This document shows positions 58,721-64,000 of a stretch of DNA of 64,000 nucleotides, in pieces; within the stretch, counting starts at the first letter, position 1, and the number at the start of each line of letters is the position of its first letter. The DNA is from Hymenobacter armeniacus (GTDB lineage Bacteria; Bacteroidota; Bacteroidia; Cytophagales; Hymenobacteraceae), in assembly GCF_014699055.1 (NCBI RefSeq), contig NZ_JACXAC010000002.1, forward strand, positions 620,001 to 684,000, given 5' to 3'. The notes beneath the pieces are model-generated. The model was not told where the DNA came from and made no database searches. It saw only the letters and a list, made by a program, of their open reading frames with translations. The position numbers were made by a program, and so were the translations under genes.

Positions 58721-58794
58721 TTTTTTTGAATTTCTCAGGCCCAAACGGGCGTTGTAACTTGCACTTCCTAATGTTTCGCTCAAATCTTTTCAAT

Positions 58795-60897
58795 ATGACC
58801 CAATTTTCTTTTTTGCGGCGCGCGGCCCTTTCCGCCGTGGTGCTGGGGGTGGCAGCTGGCGCGGTCCAGGCGCAGAACACCAAAGTGAAAACCAAGTCCA
58901 GCGCGGGCAAGGTGAAAACCACGGTGCCCAGCGGTGCGGCCCAAGCCGGCGCCGGCATTTCTCTGGCCAACCTCGACCGCTCGGTGTCGCCGTGCACCGA
59001 TTTCTTCCAGTTCGCCTCGGGCACCTGGTTGAAAAACAACCCCATTCCGCCGGCCGAAACCCGCTGGGGCGCCTTCAACGAGCTGGCCAATAACAACCAG
59101 GCCGTGGAGCGCCGCATTCTGGAGAAAGCCGCCGCCGACCGCACCGCCAAGCCTGGCACCAACATGCAGAAAGTGGGCGACTTCTACGCCGCGGCCATGG
59201 ACAGCGTGGCCATCGAGAAAGCCGGCCTGAAGTACCTGCAGCCCAAGCTCGCCCAAATCAACGCCATTCAGGACCTGGCCGGCATGCAGAAATACCTGGC
59301 CGACCCCAAGTCGTTTGCTACCGGCTGGTACGGCTTCGGCGTGACCCAGGACAGCAAGAACAGCACGCAGTACGCCGTGCGCATGGGCCAGGGCGGCCTT
59401 TCGCTGCCCGACCGCGACTACTACCTGAAAGAAGACCCCCGCTCCAAAGCCATTCGGGCCGCCTACCAAACCTACCAGGTGAACCTGTTTAAGATGCTGG
59501 GCGACGACCAAGCCACGGCCGAGAAAAACGCCGCCGCCGTCACGCGCATCGAAACGCGCCTGGCCAAGGCCAGCCGCAGCCGCGTAGACCTGCGCGACCG
59601 CGAGAAGAACTACAACAAGATGACCGTGGCCCAGGCCGCGGCCGACTACCCCAACCTGGACCTGCCCCTGGTGCTGAAGGAAAGCGGCCTGGGCGCCGCC
59701 AAGGAAGTCATCGTGGGCCAGCCCGAGTTCCTGAAGGAAGTGAGCACCATGCTGAAGGACGAGCCCATTGCCGACCAGAAGCAGTACCTGCGCTGGCACC
59801 TGGTGTCGGCCGTGACCTCGGCCCTGCCCAAGGCGTATAACGACGAGAGCTTTAAGTTCTCGCAGGTGTTGAGCGGCGCCAAGCAACAGCAGCCCCGCTG
59901 GAAGCGCGCCCTGCGCGCCACCGACGGCGCCCTGGGCGAAGCTTTCGGCCAACTGTACGTAGACGAAGCCTTCTCGCCGGCCGCCAAGGCCCGCGCCAAG
60001 GTGATGGTGGAAAACCTGCGCCAGGCGTATGCCGAGCGCATTCAAGCCACGGAGTGGATGAGCGCCGCCACCAAAGCCGAAGCGTTGAAGAAACTCAATG
60101 CCTTCGCCGTCAAAATCGGTTACCCCGACAAGTGGAAGGACTACTCGGACCTGAAAATCAGCCGCGAAAGCGCCCTGAACAACCTGTTTGCCACGGCCGA
60201 ATGGTCGTCGAAGGAGAACCTGAGCAAGTTTGGCAAGCCGATTGACCGCGGCGAGTGGGGCATGACCCCGCCCACCGTGAACGCCTACTACAACTCGAGC
60301 ATGAACGAGATTGTGTTCCCGGCCGGCATCCTGCAGCCGCCCTTCTACGACCCCAAGGCCGACGACGCGGTGAACTACGGCGGCATCGGCGCCGTCATTG
60401 GCCACGAAATGACCCACGGCTTCGACGACCAGGGCCGCAAGTCGGACGCCAGCGGCAACCTGCGCGACTGGTGGACGAAGGAGGATGGCGAGAAATTCAC
60501 GCAGCGCGCCGCCGTGGTGGGCAAGCAGTTCGACGCCTTCACGCCCCTGGACTCGGTGCACGTGAACGGGGCCCTGACCATGGGCGAAAACCTGGCCGAC
60601 CTCGGCGGTCTGACCATTGCCTACCAGGCATTTATGAAGACGCCCCAGGCCAAGGCCGGCAAGATGATTGACGGCTTCACGCCCCAGCAGCGCTTCTTCC
60701 TGGGCTACGCTCAAATCTGGCGCTCGAATCAGCGTCCGGAGGCTTTACGCCAGCAAATCCAGACCGACCCGCACTCGCCCGGCCAGTACCGCACCAACGG
60801 CCCGCTGCAGAACATGCCGGAGTTTCACCAAGCCTTTGGCTGCAAAGAAGGCGACGCCATGGTGCGCCCCGCCGCCGTGCGCGCCAAAATCTGGTAA
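58795..60897 (+). CDS. M13 family metallopeptidase (neprilysin/PepO-like), exported, second copy
   Basis: A 700-residue paralogue of the preceding gene, exported by a signal sequence (MTQFSFLRRAALSAVVLGVA) and differing from it mainly at the N-terminus, where a short Lys/Thr-rich tether (NTKVKTKSSAGKVKTT) precedes the mature domain. Zinc ligands: His537-Glu538, His541 (IGHEMTH) and Glu598. ATG 58795 is preferred; ATG 58771 adds eight residues. Gene order, strand and high protein similarity (most of the mature domain matches by eye) make a local duplication certain. It ends at a strong terminator at 60958. Confidence 0.93.
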   Translation: MTQFSFLRRAALSAVVLGVAAGAVQAQNTKVKTKSSAGKVKTTVPSGAAQAGAGISLANLDRSVSPCTDFFQFASGTWLKNNPIPPAETRWGAFNELANNNQAVERRILEKAAADRTAKPGTNMQKVGDFYAAAMDSVAIEKAGLKYLQPKLAQINAIQDLAGMQKYLADPKSFATGWYGFGVTQDSKNSTQYAVRMGQGGLSLPDRDYYLKEDPRSKAIRAAYQTYQVNLFKMLGDDQATAEKNAAAVTRIETRLAKASRSRVDLRDREKNYNKMTVAQAAADYPNLDLPLVLKESGLGAAKEVIVGQPEFLKEVSTMLKDEPIADQKQYLRWHLVSAVTSALPKAYNDESFKFSQVLSGAKQQQPRWKRALRATDGALGEAFGQLYVDEAFSPAAKARAKVMVENLRQAYAERIQATEWMSAATKAEALKKLNAFAVKIGYPDKWKDYSDLKISRESALNNLFATAEWSSKENLSKFGKPIDRGEWGMTPPTVNAYYNSSMNEIVFPAGILQPPFYDPKADDAVNYGGIGAVIGHEMTHGFDDQGRKSDASGNLRDWWTKEDGEKFTQRAAVVGKQFDAFTPLDSVHVNGALTMGENLADLGGLTIAYQAFMKTPQAKAGKMIDGFTPQQRFFLGYAQIWRSNQRPEALRQQIQTDPHSPGQYRTNGPLQNMPEFHQAFGCKEGDAMVRPAAVRAKIW

Positions 60898-60957
60898 GCT
60901 CTTTGCAACGCAGTACCTGAATCGCGCACGAAGAACTGTTTTCGCGCCTGATACGAG

Positions 60958-60989
60958 AAGGTCCGCTCCCCCTGGGGGCGGGCCTTTTT
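60958..60989 (+). terminator. Rho-independent terminator
   Basis: AAGGTCCGCTCCCC pairs with GGGGCGGGCCTT around CTG (one G-T pair), followed by TTT. It lies 60 bases beyond the second M13 gene stop. Confidence 0.85.
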
Positions 60990-61018
60990 ATTTGGTGAAG
61001 TGAGCCTTACGGTTGAGG

Positions 61019-61049
61019 TTGCAAGAGCGTATGAATACACATAGTTTTG
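61019..61049 (+). promoter_or_regulatory. Promoter of the BLUF gene
   Basis: TTG at 61019-61021 is separated by 20 bases from TAGTTTTG at 61042-61049, a good match to the TTG-N17-23-TAnnTTTG consensus. ATG 61075 is 25 bases beyond the box. Confidence 0.68.
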
Positions 61050-61074
61050 GTCACTCCTTACTTGCGCCCCCACC

Positions 61075-61467
61075 ATGCACCAACTTGTTTACACCAGTAC
61101 GGCTGGTGTGGCCCTTTCCGAAACCGAACTCCAGCAGCAGCTAGACGGCTGGCGCCGGAAAAACGCGCACTTGGCGGTAACGGGCGTGCTGCTGCACAGC
61201 GAAGGCCACATTCTGCAGGTGTTGGAGGGCGAAGCCACGGTGGTGCACGCCCTCTACGACACCATCGCGGCCGACTTCCGCCACCGCAGCGTGACCAAGC
61301 TGGCCGATGGGCCGGTGCAGGCCCGGGCGTTTTCGGATTGGTCGATGGGCTTTCGCAGCTTGGAGCCGGCGCAGTTTTCGCAGTTTGTGCCGTCCACGCT
61401 GCCCGAGCACACCGCCGACCTAGTGCCGCTGCTTGAAGCCTTTCTGGCCGAAGAGCCCTCGCTGTAG
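61075..61467 (+). CDS. BLUF-domain blue-light photoreceptor
   Basis: A 130-residue protein consisting almost entirely of a BLUF domain that binds FAD non-covalently and switches upon blue-light absorption. All key residues can be placed: Tyr6 (LVYTS), Asn30 (RRKNAHLAVTG), Gln48 (ILQVLEG), Trp89 and Met91 (SDWSMGFR), equivalent to the Tyr/Asn/Gln/Trp/Met set of AppA and BlrB. No output domain is attached, so it is a short single-domain type that must act through a partner protein. The family partner may be encoded elsewhere. The gene has its own promoter and is convergent with the isomerase gene, with ten bases between stops. Confidence 0.92.
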   Translation: MHQLVYTSTAGVALSETELQQQLDGWRRKNAHLAVTGVLLHSEGHILQVLEGEATVVHALYDTIAADFRHRSVTKLADGPVQARAFSDWSMGFRSLEPAQFSQFVPSTLPEHTADLVPLLEAFLAEEPSL

Positions 61468-61476
61468 CGACGCGGC

Positions 61477-62202
61477 CTACTTCAGCACTTCCACCTTCAT
61501 CGGAATGTCCGTCACCGGCCATTTATCCGACTCCACGGGCTCGTTGGCAATTTTGTCCACCACGTCCTGGCCTTCGATGACCTCGCCAAAAACCGTGTAT
61601 TTGCCGTCGAGCGAAGGCACGCCGCCCACCGTGGCGTAGGCTTGCAGTTGGGCGGGCGTGAGCTTGCGGCCGGCCATGGCCTGCGACTGAAACGGCGCCA
61701 TTTTTTCGCCCACCACAAAGTAAAAATCGGTATTGGAGGACAGGTGGCCAGGGTTCTGCTCGTCGTCGTAGCGGGCCATGCCCAGGGCGCCCTTGCGGTG
61801 GAAGTGCTCGGCCCGGAACTCGGGCGGCAGGCGGTAGCGCTTCAGCCGAATGGTGCGGGCGTTGTAGGTCTGGCCGCCCTGCACGGCAAAATCCTTCACC
61901 ACGCGGTTGAACATGGTTTCGTCGAACACGCCCTTGCGGGCCAGCAGCAGAAAGTTGGCCTTGTGAATGGGCGTGTCGTCGTACAGCTTCACCCGGATGT
62001 TGCCCAGCCGCGTCTTTATCAGCACTTCGGAGCCGGGGTATTGCTTGCCGTAGGCCAGCAGCGCCGCCGGGGCCGTGCTGTCGGTGAGGGTGGCCAGGTC
62101 GGGGCCGGGCACGGCGGGCTTGGCTTTGGGCGCGGCGGTGGGGGGCGGGGTTTGGTTGCAGGCGGCGAGCAGCACCAAGCCGGCAAAAAGGAAGCGGTTC
62201 AT
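61477..62202 (-). CDS. Peptidyl-prolyl cis-trans isomerase, cyclophilin type, lipoprotein
   Basis: A 241-residue periplasmic isomerase attached by a lipid. The start ATG 62202 gives MNRFLFAGLVLLAACNQT with the lipobox LAAC (Cys15). The cyclophilin domain follows from about 60: LIKTRLGNIRVKLYDDTPIHKANFLLLARKG, MFNRVVKDFAVQGGQ, GMARYDDEQNPG and GKYTVFGEVIEGQDVVDKI, in the right order. The long reading frame from 62700 is an artefact of the inverted repeat at 62232 and is rejected. Its role is folding or processing of outer-membrane or secreted proteins. Confidence 0.91.
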   Translation of the reverse strand: MNRFLFAGLVLLAACNQTPPPTAAPKAKPAVPGPDLATLTDSTAPAALLAYGKQYPGSEVLIKTRLGNIRVKLYDDTPIHKANFLLLARKGVFDETMFNRVVKDFAVQGGQTYNARTIRLKRYRLPPEFRAEHFHRKGALGMARYDDEQNPGHLSSNTDFYFVVGEKMAPFQSQAMAGRKLTPAQLQAYATVGGVPSLDGKYTVFGEVIEGQDVVDKIANEPVESDKWPVTDIPMKVEVLK

Positions 62203-62231
62203 GGCCGAAAATACGCTGCTGACGGTTTTTC

Positions 62232-62317
62232 GGCCCACCTGGCGCCCACAGAAACGGCGCAGCGCCCGCAGAACGTTCTGCGAATGCTGCGCCGCTTCGG
62301 TGGGCGCTAGGTGGGCC
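62232..62317. repeat. Intergenic inverted repeat with palindromic centre
   Basis: The arms 62232-62263 and 62286-62317 match at 29 of 32 positions as inverted copies (GGCCCACCT on the left, AGGTGGGCC on the right); the 22-base loop contains GCAGAACGTTCTGC, itself a perfect palindrome. It fills the gap between the isomerase (minus) and the following phospholipase C-like gene (minus), where it could shape the transcript end or bind a protein. Confidence 0.85.
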
Positions 62318-62357
62318 ATTGCCAGTAGGCAACCGCTACGGCGTTGGCTTGCCCGGG

Positions 62358-63530
62358 CTACTCGCCCTTCAGCTTCACTTTTTCGCTGCCGTCTTTGCCT
62401 TTGGTTTTCACCTTCACCTTGTCGGTAGCCGGGGTGGGCGCCGGCGCCGAGGCGGGAACGCCTTCGGGTGCTTCGGTGGCGGCCGGCTCGGCCATTTCCT
62501 TGGCCGACTTGATTTCGTCGGCGGTTTCTACCTTCTTCACCTTCTGCTGGGCCAGCAGCAACTGGTCCTGGGCCAAGGTGTTTTTCTTCCAGGCCGAGAG
62601 CTCGGTGCTGAGCTTTTCCTTTTCTTCCTTGGTGGGCTTGCTGGGCGTCATCAGCGCGTTCAGGTCGGGCTTGCCGGCGTCTTGCCAGGCCGTGAGCCAC
62701 AGCGACGACACCAGCGTGGGCGCGCCCTTGAGGCGGTAGTCCACCATGCCGCCCACTTCCTTCTCGTAAGCATCGGCAAAGGCATCGGAATAGCGGCGCG
62801 AGGTTTTGCCGTAGCGGTGCGAGAACGTGAAGCGCACGTCGGGCTTCATCGTTTTCTCAATCTTGGTGGCCCGGTCAAAGGTCTCGCCCAGAAAGCCGTA
62901 GCTCTGCTGAATAACCTCCCAAATGGCTGCCAGCGGGTCTTTCACGTACTTGGCCGGCTCGCCCACCAGCTTGTAGTCGTTGATGAACCGCTCGGGCAGC
63001 TGGCTTTCCCAGAGGCTGTGCAGGCCCTTCTGGTCGGTGAGCTGGCCGTCGTAGTTGATGGTGGTGTGCAGCGGCACGAAGGCGTCGCCCACGTAGTGGC
63101 TCAGCTCGGCCGAATACTTGATGATGGCCGTGGTGTCGCGCTGGCGGAAGGCCTCGGTGAGGTTGTCCTTCACCTCCATCACCACCCACGGCACGGTGCC
63201 GTACTTTTTGAGCGTGTCGGGCTTGAATTTTTCCGCCGCCTTGTCGTATTGCCGGGGCATCTTGCCGAAGGGGTTGTCTTCGGAGTAATGGTCCATGTCG
63301 ATGTAGTGCTTCGGCGCCTCGGTGGGGTCGTCGTTGCGGCGCTCGTCGGGCGCAGTGCTCTGGCGCACCAGGTCGCCCATGTGCCGGTAATAGAAGGCTT
63401 GCAGCGACGACGGCAACTCGTATACCGCCACCTGCGTGATGGTGCGGTGGCCGAAAAAACCCCAGGCGCCGGCAGTGCCGTGGGCAAGCATGAGGGCCGC
63501 AAGCAGCAGCGGCAGGATGGTTTTTTTCAT
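62358..63530 (-). CDS. Zinc-dependent phospholipase C / S1-P1 nuclease-like exported protein
   Basis: A 390-residue exported protein whose signal peptide is MKKTILPLLLAALMLAHGTA. The mature N-terminus begins AWGFFGHRTITQVAVY, in which Trp23 and His28 are the N-terminal zinc-cluster ligands of the S1/P1 nuclease and phospholipase C fold. Other zinc-binding candidates are the central HYIDMDHYSEDNP, AELSHYVGDAFVPLHTT and NYDG. The C-terminal ~100 residues are a Lys/Glu-rich low-complexity tail (KVKVKTKGKDGSEKVKLKGE). Start ATG 63530 is chosen because it gives a clean signal. It shares only the fold with the protein at 31295, not close sequence similarity. Confidence 0.8.
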   Translation of the reverse strand: MKKTILPLLLAALMLAHGTAGAWGFFGHRTITQVAVYELPSSLQAFYYRHMGDLVRQSTAPDERRNDDPTEAPKHYIDMDHYSEDNPFGKMPRQYDKAAEKFKPDTLKKYGTVPWVVMEVKDNLTEAFRQRDTTAIIKYSAELSHYVGDAFVPLHTTINYDGQLTDQKGLHSLWESQLPERFINDYKLVGEPAKYVKDPLAAIWEVIQQSYGFLGETFDRATKIEKTMKPDVRFTFSHRYGKTSRRYSDAFADAYEKEVGGMVDYRLKGAPTLVSSLWLTAWQDAGKPDLNALMTPSKPTKEEKEKLSTELSAWKKNTLAQDQLLLAQQKVKKVETADEIKSAKEMAEPAATEAPEGVPASAPAPTPATDKVKVKTKGKDGSEKVKLKGE

Positions 63531-63707
63531 GAAAAATGGAAAGATGCGAGGACCGGACACACTGGCCCTGCCCAAAGTTCGGCAATGCCCGGGACATTTG
63601 CCGGCCTTCGGGGATTTAGCCGTTTTTGCCGGAGCGGGCCGGGAACCCCAGGCCTTTGCTGCGGTGTATCTTTAGCGGCGCAGTTGCCGCTTGTCTTGCT
63701 TTTATTT

Positions 63708-64000
63708 ATGCCGTTTGTTCGCTGGTTTTTGGTTGTTTTGGGGGCGTTGTTGGTTGGTCCGGTGGGCGCGCAGGTATTCACCATTCCGCCCGGCGCCTAC
63801 CGCACGGGCGCCGATTACCACCGGCGCCAGCCCCAGCCCGCCGGCATCGACGCCACCTACCCCAACAAGCGCGGCGAAGTAGTGGTGGTGGTGCCCCGCG
63901 GTTCACAGAAGGTAAAGCTGACCCTGCCGCCCGACAGCGTGTGGGGCTACGTGTCGGGCAAGGGCCGCACCACCCGCATCTACCGCGGCCAGGAATACCG
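63708..64000 (+). CDS. Secreted hypothetical protein (partial)
   Basis: The frame opens at ATG 63708 and continues past the right edge. It codes for a signal peptide (MPFVRWFLVVLGALLVGPVG, cleavage after GAQ) and a beta-rich mature part (FTIPPGAYRTGADYHRR, then EVVVVVPRGSQKVKLTLPPDSVWGYVSGKG). The last part reads GRTTRIYRGQEY before the window ends. It has no recognised family and its length is unknown. A TATCTTTA element at 63667 may be a -7 box. Divergent from the phospholipase C-like gene. Confidence 0.68.
   Translation, partial: MPFVRWFLVVLGALLVGPVGAQVFTIPPGAYRTGADYHRRQPQPAGIDATYPNKRGEVVVVVPRGSQKVKLTLPPDSVWGYVSGKGRTTRIYRGQEY

Noticed and set aside
61477..62700. 407-residue version of the isomerase
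   Set aside because: The extra 166 N-terminal residues run through the inverted repeat at 62232 and the antisense of the neighbouring gene; the lipoprotein signal at 62202 is the true start.

Overview
The window looks like chromosomal DNA of a high-GC member of the Bacteroidota, most likely Hymenobacter or a close relative (Cytophagales). This is inferred from several signs: T9SS-type C-terminal sorting domains, TAnnTTTG-type -7 promoter elements with little Shine-Dalgarno signal, a DAHP synthase with a C-terminal chorismate mutase, a CzcA-type RND pump fused to its outer-membrane factor, and many small secreted proteins and lipoproteins of Bacteroidota style. I see no phage, integrase, transposase or CRISPR array. 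The mobile-looking component consists of short intergenic inverted repeats.

Layout. 1-2.5 kb: a general-stress-like protein (cut by the window edge), a hypothetical gene and proline dehydrogenase. 2.6-7.2 kb: a shikimate-pathway cluster (DAHP synthase/chorismate mutase, aroB, aroA) interrupted by two reverse-strand lipoprotein genes. 7.2-13.4 kb: a cobalamin-binding-like protein, an M42 aminopeptidase, a small membrane protein, an acyl-CoA carboxylase beta subunit and oligopeptidase B. 13.5-17.0 kb: clpC and a WbqC-family gene. 17.0-23.4 kb: a divalent-metal efflux locus (adaptor, 1471-residue CzcA-OMF fusion, His/Cys-rich exported protein). 23.4-29.2 kb: a secreted protein, an LpxL-like acyltransferase, Sua5/YrdC, mltG, a hypothetical gene, a thioesterase and a YihY/BrkB protein. 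29.2-29.6 kb: two tRNA-Ser genes with their own terminators. 29.6-32.6 kb: small hypotheticals, a DUF92 membrane protein and a zinc-dependent phospholipase C-like protein. 32.7-39.7 kb: an 1803-residue secreted multidomain protein and two smaller secreted proteins. 39.7-45.8 kb: a tripartite HAE1-type efflux system. 45.9-49.3 kb: a cysteine-less alkyltransferase-like protein and two paralogous secreted proteins. 49.4-54.6 kb: a TonB-dependent receptor, a two-component pair with a receiver-only regulator, and two hypotheticals. 54.7-56.4 kb: exonuclease VII (xseA, xseB). 56.5-60.9 kb: two M13 metallopeptidases in tandem. 61.0-64.0 kb: a BLUF photoreceptor, a peptidyl-prolyl isomerase lipoprotein, an S1/P1-nuclease or phospholipase C-like protein and a partial secreted protein.

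Functionally the region mixes housekeeping (aromatic amino-acid synthesis, tRNA modification, peptidoglycan processing, ClpC proteolysis, DNA repair) with envelope functions (two tripartite efflux systems, a TonB receptor, secreted proteases and T9SS cargo). No striking new multigene system stands out. The best candidates for a second look are a perfect 64-bp palindrome at the end of the acyltransferase gene, a family of long intergenic hairpins, the pump-OMF fusion, the receiver-only regulator, the cysteine-less alkyltransferase-like protein and a near-identical DNA patch shared by the two M13 genes. All family assignments come from reading motifs by eye; no database search was run.
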